Source: Costus lasius
Lineage: Eukaryota; Streptophyta; Magnoliopsida; Zingiberales; Costaceae
NCBI GenBank assembly: GCA_027563935.2
Contig: CM050449.1
Span: forward strand, 91,412,676-91,476,675
Direction of reading: 5' to 3'
Length of the DNA stretch: 64,000 nucleotides
Made by a program: the position numbers and the translations under genes. How positions within the stretch are numbered: position 1 is the first letter of the stretch; every line of letters begins with the position of its first letter. This document shows positions 12,061 to 24,829 of this stretch, in pieces. A model generated the notes under the pieces. The model was not told where the DNA came from. It saw only the letters and a program-made list of their open reading frames with translations, and ran no database searches.

Positions 12061-12864
12061 AGGACCTAGTGCATATACACCAACACTTTCATCGTACAAT
12101 ATAGAAGATTTTGCAAGAGAAATTCAACCAAACTAGAGGGAAGGCTAGATCTATGACAGGAGAGGGTGGAGCATAAACTTCAGTGTCAAAACGGGGAAAT
12201 ATTTATGCCGGAACAGCCTCGCCGTCAGGATTTTTGCCCAAAACACTAGTTGTCGCCGTTTGTCCAAGTTCTCCTCAACCGCCCAACAAAATTGCTTGAT
12301 TCTTCTCCCAATTTGTTCGTGGCTAAGTTAGGAAGGTCTCCACCAATTTTCCCCAAATTCTGCTCCAAAAATTGTGAGAAACTGGTGAAAAACTGAACGG
12401 GTGTCATGCTGAGCAAACATCTTCATGGCCATGCAGAAATGCATGGCCATGCCCATGAAGATGTTAGCGAAAATCTGAAAATGTATTTTTGGACTCTTCA
12501 TGGCCATGCATGGATGCACGGGCACACCTATGAAGATCTCAGCGAAGTCTAATAATGCAGGATCATACACGGCCGTACATGGATGCACGGTCATGCCCGT
12601 GAAGATTGTAGAGGGCTCCGTTTTGTCTAAAATTTGACATGCAGCTTCATCTCATCATAAGGAGTCATCCCATATCTTGAAATCCTCCAAATTCCACTGA
12701 TTTTGGGCAATAATCCCTATATTTCAATAAAACCAAGGAGAAGTGAAGATTCCGAACAATGTGAAGCATTTAAGCAAATAAATGAGACAAATCTATTATT
12801 TCTAACTTAAAATCATAAGAAAACTAATCCATAATATGCTATATAAATGCATATTATCATACAT

Positions 12865-13477
12865 CTGGCACATGAGCATCCAATCAAGTTCGAACTAACT
12901 ATTACACCTAGGGCTGACATGCACCTTGCAAGGGCATTTCCCGACTTAAACGTATAGGGATTAAGACATTATCACCACACATCTCCAAATGATAAGTGAG
13001 TGTATCCCATAAGGGTAGAAAATAGTTCACAACACCATTAATTAATAGTTTCATGAGGGCTACACATTAGAAGGCTATCTAGACATAATATTAAAAATAG
13101 AGAGTTTTTCACATGGTCTCACCAAATACTCTAAATGTTGTTTTTATCTTTTATCTTGGATGCAAGCCCCTATGGTTGTGTGCAAGACTCAAAAACAACA
13201 TCACATGCATCATAAATAAACTATGATAAGGTCATTTCCCTTTCTTACTTTTGTCTATCATGAGCCATGGATAAAGCAAGTCAAGACTTAGGGTGGCAAG
13301 TCACCACACACAAGGCAAGTAATGTGGTTGATGGCCTCATGCCATAAGGCCTGGTACCAACAAGCTTCCTAGTTCTCAACCACGATTGAGCTTCAGCTCA
13401 ATTTCCTCATCCAATGCTTATTCTTCTTCTTTGTGTTTCTCGGCCACCACGTACTGAGCATGCCATGACCTCTTTAG
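12865..13477 (-). other. Copia A gag/leader segment between insertions
   Basis: This 0.6-kb segment connects G1 on the left with the solo LTR on the right. By position it is the gag or leader part of copia element A, but no protein motif can be recognised and no frame of note is present. Confidence 0.45.
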
Positions 13478-15525
13478 TGTTGGAAAACCCTAGGGAATTT
13501 TAAAATTTTATTACATTATAGCGAAAGTAATTTCCCGAAACAGACCAGTCCCAAAAACCTAAAAGATCGAGCTATGCAAAGGGATCGACACGATGAGAAG
13601 AGAAAGATACCTCAGAGCGATTGAGAAGATAGTGATATGTAGGCGCCCACGCATGCGCCCTCTATAGTCTCGCACACAACCGATTCTCGAGTCCTCTTCT
13701 TCCACGCCCAGTGCTAGCCTTGGGATGAAGATCCATGCCTTATGGAGATGTTCTTCCTTGCTTACTTGTGCCAACCACAAGGGAAGAAAGCACCAAGAGA
13801 AGGGAAGAAGGAGGAAGCCACCAAGGGAAGCCAACGCTCGCGCCAATTGATGGAATTGTGCCAAGAGAGGATGCTTGTGGTTTGGAGGAAACTTCTTGTG
13901 CCAATAGGAGGTTGTCCACCCTTGCTCACATCAATCACAAGATTCACACTAGAGGGGGGTGTCCACAACTCCTCATATAGGTGCATGTAAGAAGGGAGAT
14001 GCAGCTAGGTTAAGGAGGATGGTGGGCAGTTAGGGCTACAGGCAAGGAAAGTTTCTAAGCCCTTTCCTTGAATATCTAGCCATCAACCATATGAGCCAAG
14101 GCCTTGCCAAACAAGCCATGAAGGCCATATGCACCCCAAAGATTGCCAAAGAAGTAATCATTCCATGCATGTGTTTAGACCATGTCAAAGCGCTATGAAG
14201 GATTGCCTAATGAGGCAATGGCGCCACTCCTAATCTAATTAGGAGTCTATGCATGCCAAGAGGCAGCAATATGCACCCAAGGCTTGCCAAAAGAGGTAAG
14301 TCTTCCTTCCATGCGCCTAGACCAAGTCTAACGCCAAGAGGATGCTTAATGAGGCCCATAGGCGCCACTCCTAATCCATTAGGAGTCCATGCGCCTAGGT
14401 CATAATTAACATTCCCATTATACCCTTAAGCCCATGTATCTTATTCTCATGGCCCATTAGATCATGCCATACTTCATTTAGCAAATTGATTAAGCCATCA
14501 GACTCAATCCGATTCAACCCTAGATAAATATAAGTAAGCATGGTTAACTCAAGATCAACATGCCAAAAATAAAGTTTGGCTCCAATAAGTCTCCTTTATC
14601 TCATTAGACACATCGGCACTTATGAAATCTCCCAAATAGATCCGAGTTATGAAATAACTCGATCAGGCTACCCGATCAATATGAGAACTCGAGTATCAAG
14701 GTGTGCAACCTTGTAGGTTATTCTCACATTGGCAATAATGAACTCATGTCACCACAAGTAGTGCATCACTGCTACCCAAGTCTTCAAAATGGATATCAAC
14801 ATCGACATCTCCATCATCGCAATAAGGTACCCATGTATTACAGTCCCTTTGCCAAACTATCATCCCGATTGGACAAAGTGTGTCACCACTTTGTTTATAC
14901 ACAATCACATGGTTATGACTAAATCAGGCTTTCGCCTGGGTATGGTCATACACTTTCTATCATGCATCCATATAGGGCCCGTGGATATCAAGCTTCCCTC
15001 AGAAAGGGGCAAATCTTATGTCTGTCTATTGATTTTCTCATATGGGTCATGACATACCCAATGACAACCGTTATAACCTTCTAACTACGGTGAGATGTTA
15101 GGTTGTATCAATGTATATCCCTAATCATACAGAAACGTTAATGACCTCAAGTCAAGGGATCAATGCATCTCTTGTCACTTATGAGGTTAACTTGTGACAC
15201 CAAGTTAGAGCATCACAACGAGTCGATCTAGTATATTCACCACTTATATACTCATATGTCTACATTAGCATCACGTGCCTAACCAACCCATATACAGGTC
15301 TCACATATATCAGAGTTGTCCCTTATCCACTCAGGTACTTGACTAAGGATATAAGTTTGAGCCCATATGAAATCTGTCTCTAGGGATATTATCATGCTAA
15401 TGTACAAAGACACAGATGTAAACATAGCATAATAATGACAATGCCAGAATGATATATATAGAATATCAATGTCAAGTAGCACAATAGATGAACCAACAAT
15501 AGGTCATAGGGCATAAACACCAACA
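13478..15525 (-). mobile_element. Copia solo LTR (L1), TSD TTTAG/CTTAG
   Basis: 2,048 bp from TGTTGGAAAACCCTAGGG to GCATAAACACCAACA. The five bases before it (TTTAG, 13473-13477) and after it (CTTAG, 15526-15530) match in four positions, which fits an aged target duplication. There is no internal coding sequence. The segment around 14840-15120 aligns with the corresponding parts of the LTRs at 599, 9835, 18361 and 51396. Short frames in it are not genes. Confidence 0.85.
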
Positions 15526-16235
15526 CTTAGTGCTCCAAAGCACCTTCAAGCGAGATGTAAAAATTAAATAAACCCTATTTAATAAAATTACATCTTAAAA
15601 TTTTTTAGAATATATAAAAATTTTATGTTGACAAATATAAGGAAATAAGTACGACACGGAGGCCACTTAAATAATTTTATAAGTGTTCATCACAGAGTGG
15701 ATACATACATCCACACACATAATCGTGGCTTGCCAAATGACCATATTAATTTAGCATAATCCAATGCTCACCTCAAGGGTAAAATTGGCATTTCACATAA
15801 AAATTTAATTTATAAATGTTCCAAAAATTCTACTAAAAATATTCTATGAAATATTTAAGTCATTTTGTCAATTAAGGGTGGTGCATGATAACATGCCAAA
15901 AATGACAGATTTCATGCCGACACAAAAATTCTAAAAATTTGACATGTAAAAATTAAAAATTTTATATTAAAAATATCTAGACATACTTATAGTAATTTTG
16001 GATATTTTTACTCACCCATATGTCTTCACATGATGAAGCAAAACTTTTTTCAAAAGTTGACTTGTGCATCCTTGAAGACGAGGGCATCAAAAAGTCCAAA
16101 TTAGGTAAGTATGCTTGTCTGAGAAATTTATATACATATAAAAAATTATTTAAAAAATCTTTTGTGGCATTCTAAATACTTTTCTATGATGTATGAACCT
16201 ATATACATAAAAATGCCCCTAGACTCTTGCAAGTA
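15526..16235 (-). other. Copia A leader / gag 5' region
   Basis: An AT-rich 0.7-kb stretch between the solo LTR and the primer site of element A. On the minus strand it lies immediately downstream of the primer site, so it corresponds to the untranslated leader and possibly the start of gag. No clear open frame or motif is visible. Confidence 0.5.
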
Positions 16236-16247
16236 GCTCTAATACCA
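16236..16247 (-). other. Primer-binding site of copia element A (tRNA-iMet)
   Basis: Minus-strand sequence TGGTATTAGAGC, one base from the end of the adjacent LTR (TGTTGGGG... starts at 16249). It differs by one base from TGGTATCAGAGC, the complement of the initiator Met tRNA 3' end used by most plant copia elements. It fixes the orientation of element A and identifies the LTR on its right as the 5' LTR. Confidence 0.88.
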
Positions 16248-16617
16248 CTGTTGGGGAAAACTATATGCGAATAAAAATTTTTTAGGTGAAAAATATGCAT
16301 AGCGAAAAAATCGCTTGAAACTCATTTTTCTTTCCCCAATGAATCCAACAAGAACTGGCTAAAGGTATGATAGGAAATATACCTTTGAAGTATGCTTGAG
16401 GTTGGCGGCTGACAAGTTGTTGGCACTTAAGTGTTTACCCTCTATTGGTATCCACACTATGACCCCCTTGAAGATGATCTTACCTCGTGCTTGGTGCTAG
16501 CCTCGGAAGCAAGGACCCAAGCCTTAGTAATTCTCCTTGAAGCTCACAACAAGGAGAGGGAAGGAGAAGGAAGGTGATACTGCACAAGAGAGCAAAGAGG
16601 GAGAGAGAAGGGCAATC

Positions 16618-16620
<3 letters not shown>

Positions 16621-16661
<41 letters not shown>
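16621..16661. repeat. (GA)n microsatellite
   Basis: About 20 uninterrupted GA dinucleotides in the LTR of element A, preceded by further GA-rich sequence. Only a simple repeat; the Leu/Ser repeat frame on the minus strand over it is an artefact. Confidence 0.97.
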
Positions 16662-16665
<4 letters not shown>

Positions 16666-18360
16666 TAATAGTGCATGGAGGCCCAACCCCCTACCTACTT
16701 ATTTATATAAAGCTAAGAGTCCCCCTTAGGGCATGGTCAGCTGGTCCAATCTTGATTAATTGCACTTAGATCATGCGCAAATAGCAAGAGGGAAGAAGAC
16801 CTTCCATTGAGGGCAATTTTGATAGAATTCCCTATTTATTCTATTCCCCGTTCACCTCATGTGTCCAAGCCTTTTTACCAAGCTTGGCTGGCTACCTCTA
16901 TGCGCCCAACCAAGTAGTGCCACCTAGACATGGTGCCTAGGCTTGGGCTTGGCCCTTGGCTGCTTGGTGCCTCCTCTATAGCGACATGGTGCCTTTCTAC
17001 AAGTTCATTTGACTCATGGCACAATAAGGTGATCTACTGCTCTTCTTACGCCCCATTACTAATGACATGCACCTATAGGCACCTCTACTTCAGCCCTCGT
17101 TTGGCTCTAGGCCCAACAAGCCTTATCTAGTGTATTCCAAAGCACTTGGCCTCTTATGCAAACCTCATTGGTGCCCTAGGCCCCATTGTTTGCATCCTTA
17201 TTAAAACTAAATCCCAATTAGCTTATCTAGATCACTTAAATAGACACCTAGCCTCATTCTCATTACAGATCAAATCAAATGAACCATCCATTCAATCCTA
17301 CCTTGATTTGGCATCTCCTATCTCTTAAATGGGCTTGATTAATCCATAATTTGATCGAAGACTCTCAGATCAAAAATGTGACCTCCAAATATCTACATGT
17401 GCAACCATATAGGTCTCATATGACATTGCAAGTCATTAAAAGCAGCAAGAGGTATCTAATAACACATCTACTACCCAAGTCATAGAAAAATATTATCAGC
17501 CGACAACCCTTAGCAAGCAACAAAGTTCTCATATATGCAATAATAATCCCTTTGCATTTTGATAACCCTTGACTAGACAAGTGTGTCACACTTACTATTC
17601 CAATTATATGGGGCGACACAAGTGGAAGAACTTTGTCTCCTAGATATGGTCATACACTCTCAGTCATACACCCATGAGGGGATCCCTAGATTATAATACT
17701 TCCTTTAGAAGGAAGGGCAAATCTTATATCGATCAATGATACTACACATATGACTTATGATATACCCAATTATAACCATTATGTCTCTCCAATTATGTAA
17801 AAGTATTTGGTAGGTATGTCGTTCAACACAAATAGCGAGAGGTATGTAGCAACACATCACTACTATCCCAACCATATGAAAATTTTGTCAGTCGATAACT
17901 CCTAACCATCAACAAAGTTTCCACATATGCAATATAATTCCTTTGCTTATTGATAATCTAGATTGGACAAGTGTGTCACACTTGCTATTCCAATCATATG
18001 GGAATGACTCGAGTAGGAGAACATAGCCTCTTTGGTATAGTCATACATTCTCAGTCATACTCCCATGGGATAAGCCCTTGGATTATCATGCTTCTTTTAG
18101 AAGCAATGAAAAAAAATCCTCTATTGATCACTCATACTTCAAATATGACTTATAACAAATCCAATTATGACCATTATGATTTTCTAGTTACATAGAAGTG
18201 GTTGGATATATCAAAGTACATCATTTATCACATGAAAGTCCCAATGACCTCAAGTCTAACGACTAATGCAGATTATATCACTTAAGAACTTGTCTTATAA
18301 CACCCAAGTTATAACTTCAGATCCGTCTAGTACATCCATTGCTTGATGTACCCATGTGTC

Positions 18361-20309
18361 TATTGGTGTTTATGCCCTAAGACTTGTTATTGGTCTATCT
18401 TTTGTGCTACTTGACATTGATATTTCTTATATATCATTCTGGCATTGTCGTTATTATGCTTTGTTTACATCTGCGATTATGTACTTGCATGATAATGTCC
18501 CTGGATACAGATTGGATTTATGCTCAAACTATTGTCCCCAGTCAATGTACCTAAGTAGATATGAGATAGCTTTGGTACATGTGAGACTGGTATATGGGCT
18601 GGTTAGGTACGAGGTGCTAACGCAAACATATGGGTATATCAGTGGTGGATATACTAGATCGACCTACTATGAGGCTATGACTTGGTGTCATGAGTTATCC
18701 TCACAAGTGATAGGAGATGCATTGATCCCTTGACTTGAGGTCATTGACTCTTCTATGTGGTTAGAGACATGCTTTGATACAACCTAACATCTCACTGTAG
18801 TTGGGAGGTCATAATAGTTGTCATTGAGTATGTCATGACCCATATAATGAGAAGGTTAATGGACAGATAGAGGATTTGCCCCTTCCCTGAGGGAAGCTTG
18901 ATATCCACGCCCCCCCCCCCCACCCCATGGTTCTATGACTGAAAGTATTACCCAGGTGAGAACCTGATTTAGTCATGACCATAAGATTAGATAAAAATAA
19001 GTAGTGACACACTTGTCCAATCGGATATCAGTTTGGAAAAGAGACTATAATGCATCAGTACCTTGTTGAGATAATGGGGATGTCGATGTCGATATCCATT
19101 CCAATGACTTGGTAGCAGCGATGCACTGCTAGGTGACATCCATTGCTTATGATGACCTTAGTTCATAACTGCCAACATCAGAAAAACCTAGGGTCGCACA
19201 CCTTGATACTCGAGTTCTCGTATTGATCGGGTAGCCTTATGATCGAGTTATTGGGTAACTCGGATCTATTTGGGAGATTTCATCAGCGGCAATGGGTCTG
19301 ATGAGATAGAAAAGACTTATTAGAGCCAAACTTCATTTTTGACAAGTTGACCCGAAATTGACCATGGTTGGTCACATTTGAGTTAGGGTTACATTGGATT
19401 GGATCCAATGGCTTAATCAACCCTTGTAATAAAGTTTGGGCTAGCTCATTACCAAATGAGGCGCCCAATAATAAGTTGTCGTGAAGAGATAAGAGGGCAT
19501 AAGGGTATAATAGAGTGAAAACTCACCCCATTGGCGCCTAAGGGCATAATGGGGAGGAGTTGGCGTAAGGTGCTTCATTAGGAAGCAATTGGCGCCTCCC
19601 CCTTCATCCTTGGATCAAAACCTTGCCTCTAAGGCAAGGCTTGGGGCGCATATGGCTTGTAGGACTTATTTGGTAAGTGTCAAGTGCATATGGTTGATGG
19701 GAAGATGATTATGGAAAAGGCTAAGAGTCTTTCCTTACATTAAACCCTAATTGCTCTCCCCTAAACCGTAGCCGCATGTCTCTTTGTTGAATGCACCTAT
19801 AACACTTGTGTTGTTGCCCCTTGCTCCTTTAGACATCATATATGCGAGAGCTCCTCTCCTTGGTGTTAACAAGCAATCAAGGGCGAGAGCAATAACACAT
19901 AGGTGCAACCTCTTTCATAGCCGCAAGCTTCTTCTTCATCCTCCTTCCTTAGCACATCTGAAAGAAGACCTTGGCGGCATCACCTCCTCTCCTTTCCTCT
20001 TGGTGCATCCTTCTTCTAGGTGGCACAAGTGGTGTAAGAGACTCCCAAAGGCTTGGATCTTCTTCCTGAGACTAGCACTGGACGTGCAAGAAGAGGACTC
20101 TAGGATCCGTGTGTGTGAGACTGTAGAGAGCACACGCTTGGGCGGCTACATCAGCATCGCATCTTCTTGCTCTTAGGTACTTTCTCCTTTCATCGTGTCT
20201 ACCCCCTCGCAAGCATCGATCTATTGGGTTTTTGGGACTGACCTATTTCAGGGATTCGCTTCCGATAAACATGTAATGAAAATTTTAAAATTCTTGGGGT
20301 TTCCCAACA
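18361..20309 (+). mobile_element. Copia solo LTR (L1), perfect TSD GTGTC, nested in LTR A
   Basis: The insertion begins TATTGGTGTTTATGCCCTAA (first dinucleotide TA rather than TG) and ends GGGGTTTCCCAACA. GTGTC flanks it at 18356-18360 and 20310-20314. It has plus orientation, opposite to the LTR it interrupts. Length 1,949 bp. The frames at 18356-18733 and 19784-20176 lie wholly within LTR sequence conserved in the other copies and are not taken as genes. Confidence 0.92.
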
Positions 20310-20559
20310 GTGTCTACGTTGATGTCATACACTCAATCAACCCACATACTAATCTCACATATACCAACGTTGTCTCTTATCTACTAAGGTACTTTAATAG
20401 GGACCAAATTATGAGATTGAATAAAGTCAATCTCTAGAGACATTATTATATTATCTTATATATCAATACAGGTATAGAGATCAACATGATAATGACAATG
20501 TCTTTATTATTCAATAGAACGAATAAATATAATATAAATTATTGATCCTTAGGGCATAC

Positions 20560-21793
20560 AAATAGCCGTCTACTAAGATACACGCCAAGGTTATTGCAAT
20601 CCACCATCTGCAGTCTTTAAGTCCTTACATGGCATATAGATCAAAGCCAAGCAACCATCATTGAATCGAGGACACATTTCTATTATTAGAGGCTGATTCG
20701 TTGAAGTAGGCAAGATAGTAAGGTGCATTTATAGAACTTGCCTTGAATAACGACACATCTAGAAGAGGAGATAGCTTATGGAGGCTCACCTCGTATTCCA
20801 TCTCTTTGGTAGTGAAGGCATGATAGTTAAATTATTATAGCTATTAAATAGGACCAATCAACTTTAGGACCCATGTAGGCATCCCCTATGAATCTTGTAG
20901 CTCCACTTAAATGATCGAGCTAGCCACAGTGTGGTTTGGGTAACATGTAGAAGAACCATTCAGTTTCCTTTTTCTTAGCAATTATAAATGTGGACACCGC
21001 AGTGACTATCTTCCTCTTTCTAGTGCTAGTACAATGCGCCTGCCCTTTCAAGGTGTCAAAGAAAGTGTTGTTATACAGTATGCTAGGAATCTAATGCATG
21101 CAATGAATCCTCAAACTCTCACCTAATGCACTCCTTGAGGATTTTTTTTAAGTAGTAATAAACCACTTCCACATAATAAACGCTTAATTTGCCTTTATGA
21201 GAGCTTTGAGTAGCCTAATCTTGGCCTCTTTCTTTTGAGGGATTAGGAGAGAAATGACAGAATAAAGCGACAAGAATGTAACAAAAGACATCCAAATGAT
21301 TTTCAATCCAAGAAAGAAATGGGAAGCTCACTTCCGCCAAATAAAGATATATTTTCGAAAATTCAAGGTCAAGGAAGATTATAAAGGTTAACCCAAACAG
21401 GGGCTACAATGAGCCATACGTATGCCTTTGGACTATCTGAGCAAGATGGAATCACATCCAAATGAGATATTGAACAAGGAGAGATTGAAGAGAGAATCTA
21501 AGCCTCATCTCCAAGAAATCAATTGAGATTATGGCTATTTTGTGGTATAGTAACAAAAGAGCCTCTAGAATATTAGTAAAGATCAAGTTCAATGGTCATA
21601 TTAGTTATATAAATGGATTTGACAGCACTAATCTCTAGTTGATGTCATGATGATGGACATGTGACAGAAGACACCATAGAGAGAGAAAGAGACTTCTCGA
21701 AAAATAATCCTTCGAAGCTAACCCTTTATACATGCTTAAGAAGAAATCCCTCTATGCTTCTGCTTAGAGGCAATAGAGAAAAAAATCAAACAT
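20560..21793. other. Unassigned AT-rich stretch between copia LTRs
   Basis: About 1.2 kb that matches neither LTR family in this window. Only short frames occur (longest 88 codons, 21661-21927, partly in the next LTR). No protein, RNA or repeat was recognised. It may be ancient transposon sequence or the pre-insertion site. Confidence 0.4.
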
Positions 21794-24700
21794 ATTGTTG
21801 GCGTATGTGCCTCGTATGTATATTCTACTATAACTTATTTGGTAACAAAAGACATTATCGCTATTATGTTTTTACTATACCTGCATGGAGTATAGGATTA
21901 CAAATTATCCTCAGTCGAGTATCTTAGTGGATAGAGGACCATTTAGGTATATGTGAGACTAGTGTGTAGGCTAGTTAGATACTAGGCATCAAAATAAATA
22001 TGTAGGTGTATCAAGTAGGATATACTGGATCGACCTATCATAATTATTGGCTTAGGTGTTACTTAGTCAAAATCACTAAGTGAAGGTTTGTATTGGACCT
22101 TCACCTTAAGGTTATTAGTACTTATATATAGTAAGTGATGTATTTTGATACAACCTACTTCCTAGTCGTAATAGAAAGTTCATAACTTTTGTCAATTGAT
22201 ATGTCATAGGTTGTGTGTGAAGTATGATGTTCCAATAGTAGAATTGCCCCTTCCTTGAGGAAGTATGATATCAATGGGGCACCACCTCTTGTTGGTTTAT
22301 GACTAGAAATCTATGGTGATACCCACATGAATACCATATTTATGTCATAACCATATGATTGGGTGAAAAAAGTGTGACACACTTATCCAATCAAGATATT
22401 AGTTGACAAAAAGACTATAATACATCGGTTGTGATATTACTTGATGAGGAGTTATCAATATATAGGTTTATTTCTAGTAGCGATGTGTTACTAAATACCT
22501 TTTACTATATGTGATGATCTTAGCCGATCATCATTACTAGCATCATATGAAACTCATGGGGTTGCTGCACGGATTTATCGAAGCAATACAATTAAAATCA
22601 TTCCCTCAAGGATTAGGCGGTTAAGTACTAACTTTTCAACTTGTTTAATTCTAGGCTAATCAAGTAGTGGTTGTTTGATTTAGGCTTTACGTTCGAAAAG
22701 CAAACAGAAAACAACATTTAGAGAGATTCAAGTAAGATCGGGACTTAGGGTTTCACCACGCTGACAATTATGAATCTTATAAAAAAAAATAACTCTTTGA
22801 ATAGAAAATTTTGATCATGAAAGGGATTTTTCCTAAGACACGGATTACCTCCTCCCGAAGCATAACCTGGTATCTAGCTACGTTAACTCCCTACTCTCGT
22901 GACAGTTAACGTACCTAGACCCATTAAGTTCTATGAAAAACCTAATAAATCCTTCAAACAAATCCAAACTATTCTCATGATTGGATTCGTAGGTTTGATT
23001 AAAACAATCTGACGTTATGATTCACCTCCCGGTACTTCTCGCAACGTCTAAAATGCAATTATACGTGGCCAATGTAAACTACGAAATAAACACAATTTTG
23101 ATCAAATCATGATAAAATAATCATTCAAAGGGTAAGAGAATACAATTTAACTCATAATCATCAATGGGTTATGCCCTTAATTCCGAAATAAAAAGTTACT
23201 CGTTCATATTCTTAAGAAACAGCATATGAATAGAATGAACAAGCATAAGATCTTCTCGTAATCGCAAGAAATTCACTAAGAAAATAATTAGATTAGCTTC
23301 CCCTCGATCTGAAGATGAAGAAGAGGTGATCAAACTTCTCTTTTGCGTGAAATCTCGCGGGAATCTGCCCTGGAACTCGATTTTCGCCCTAGTCCCCACA
23401 GCCAATTGATTTCATCTCAAAAGTCCTCCCCAACCCTCTCAAAATCCAATCTTTTATACTTTGACTGGTCTGGAACCCTTCAAGGAACAATTCTAAAGAG
23501 TTTGGATCAAATCCGGTTTGATTTGGAGTCGAATCGAGTGAAAAACTCAAAGGGACAGAAATATTCACGGCCCGTAATATGTTTACAGCTGAGGCCGTAA
23601 ATGTTTCTGTGTCTACAGTTCTTTGAACACAGAAAGTTTCACAGACCGTGAAGGATTCACGGCCTCACCCTTGAAAGTTTATGTGAATTTTTTAACTTAG
23701 CTGCATTTCGCCTGTTCGAACGTCAGAATTACGGCCGGCCCAATTATTATGGCCAAAGTCGTGAAAGTGGCGATCTTTACTGTTTTCCCTCCAAATTTGA
23801 CATGTAAGCTCGTGATCTCCTTGGGAATCGTGCTATGACCTTAAAACTCGTGAAATTATCATTTTGGTGTCTTTTTCCCTACATTTTTGATAAAATCAAG
23901 AAAAGTAAAGATTTTATGTCAAGTGAAGTAAAAATACCAAAATTAGTATAAAATTATATAATTAAGTCTAAAATATCATGTAAAATATAGGTAAAAATAT
24001 GGTGTAAGTACAACGCATAAGTTGCACACACAAATTCTTTAGAGATGTGGTTTGATCAGATAATTTCAAATTAAATTATATAATAATTCAAGTGCATTTA
24101 AGATCAAAATGGGTTCAAATCAAGGCTAATTAAACCGAGGGTTTAGATTAGCTGATCAGGGTAATGTCAATGTTGAGTGCATTGTCACATTTCTCGAGAT
24201 CGCATTATTAAGCTTTGGGCCCAAAATGGAGAAGCAAAGCCCCTTTGGTTGGCGCCTAGGTGCCTACATGTCAAGCGCATAGACCAAGTCAAATTCTCTT
24301 ACTTTCAGGCGCCTAGTTGACTTGGTTTTATATTAAAATAAGAGGGGAACAGGGGCACACAAAAATGTAGTCACGTGGCCAGCATTTGTACCACTATTTA
24401 TTATGAATAGGCAAACAATGCACAGACAATTAAATGGACCAAGAGCATGCCTTAGTCACCCACTTGGGCAAAGTTGCCTTCCCTCTTTCTATTTCTCCCC
24501 CTCCTTCTTGTTGGTCCAATCATTCAAGGAAGAAGGAGGAAGAAGATGCTCCTAATGCTTCGTCACTTCCATTTAGACTAGCTACGTGTCGATAAGTGCA
24601 TCACTAAGAAGTTGCTATGTAAATATGTGCAGAAAGTGGAAACTTATGCATTCCCCATCACTAACTCGATATCAAGTGAACAAGGTAAGACACCTTTTCA

Positions 24701-24815
24701 TATTTGTTTGATTGCATCCTCGCATTGATCTTTTCGGTGGGAATGATGTTTGGTTGAAATCTTCCACTACTACACGCTCATGTGAAAAAATTTTAACTTC
24801 ACCCACCATTCCCTA
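21794..24815 (+). repeat. 5' LTR of copia element C (L2-like), with nested gypsy LTR
   Basis: The LTR starts TGTTGGCGTATGTGCCTCG. It is followed at 24818 by a primer-site-like sequence, which makes it a 5' LTR in plus orientation. Sections near 24180-24330 (GGGCCCAAAATGGAGAAGCA) and 24650-24780 match the copies at 39280-39420 and 41590-41700. It is interrupted at 22563-24016 by a gypsy LTR. The net length is about 1.57 kb. Confidence 0.72.
22563..24016 (-). mobile_element. Divergent gypsy LTR (solo) inside LTR C
   Basis: The interior follows the same order as the G1/G2 LTRs. It has a GCACGG...TTATCG start, a 'TACTAACT' block, a GGGTTTCACCACGCTGA block, the ACTCTCGTG block, a 'TTCACCTC...CAACGTCTAA' block and a tract of CACGGCC units at 23570-23760. 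It is much diverged from G1 and G2. The host LTR sequence ATGGGGT...CACACA is split by it. Exact termini and the TSD could not be fixed by eye, so ends are approximate. Confidence 0.65.
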
Positions 24816-24817
24816 AG

Positions 24818-24829
24818 TAGTGTCAAAGC
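24818..24829 (+). other. Primer-binding site of copia element C
   Basis: TAGTGTCAAAGC followed by TACTTGC, aligned with TGGTATTAGAGCTACTTGC downstream of LTR A. It is a degenerate initiator-Met type site located directly after the LTR end. Confidence 0.7.

Larger units (their letters stand above)
9835..12085 (-). mobile_element. Rearranged copia (L1) insertion with TSD CTTTC
   Basis: The segment is bounded by CTTTC at 9830-9834 and 12086-12090. From 9835 it reads as an L1 LTR in minus orientation (TGTTGGGAAACCCCGGGG at the left). The LTR homology stops near 11610. The next about 450 bp are the 3' end of a copia pol in plus orientation, ending in a polypurine tract and the first bases of an LTR. 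The last 15 bases, GCATATACACCAACA, are again minus-orientation LTR terminus. This fits an inversion inside an originally complete or nearly complete element. Confidence 0.85.
5087..12859 (-). mobile_element. Non-autonomous Ty3/gypsy element G1 (Athila-like)
   Basis: The two LTRs (5087-6521 and 9151-12859) start TGATAGGTGG and end ATCA on the plus strand. The element lies in minus orientation with a degenerate tRNA-Asp type primer site beside the right LTR. Flanking bases are TGCAT (5082-5086) and TACAT (12860-12864), a TSD with one mismatch. Subtracting the 2,256-bp copia insertion plus TSD from the right LTR gives about 1,453 bp, close to the 1,435 bp of the left LTR. The internal region is only about 2.6 kb and has no protease, reverse transcriptase or integrase. 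It sits in the gag/leader region of copia element A. Confidence 0.88.
9151..12859 (-). repeat. 5' LTR of G1, split by a copia insertion
   Basis: The LTR occupies 9151-9834 and 12091-12859. The empty-site sequence is preserved in the sister LTR: ACGCTACAACTTTCATCGTA near 5761-5780 is continuous there, whereas here it is broken after ACTTTC and resumes with CTTTCATCGTA. The right part repeats the CATGGCCATGC palindromic tract (12410-12600). The pair differs by scattered substitutions and small indels, so the element is not young. Confidence 0.88.
16249..20558 (-). repeat. 5' LTR of copia element A (family L2), with nested solo LTR
   Basis: The LTR starts TGTTGGGGAAAACTATATGC and runs to about 20558 (GATCCTTAGGGCATACA), where its terminus is blurred. 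After removing the nested LTR and its TSD it is about 2.36 kb. Segments such as GGTATCCACACTATGACCCC and TTGGTGCTAGCCTCGGAAGC are shared with the LTR at 25965-29349. The region from 17400 to 18350 is partly duplicated (repeats of GGTCATACACTCTCAGTCAT at about 17647 and 18037). Confidence 0.75.

Noticed and set aside
19784..20176. 130-codon frame as a small gene
   Set aside because: It is fully inside a TSD-bounded solo LTR, and the homologous parts of sister LTRs have stops.
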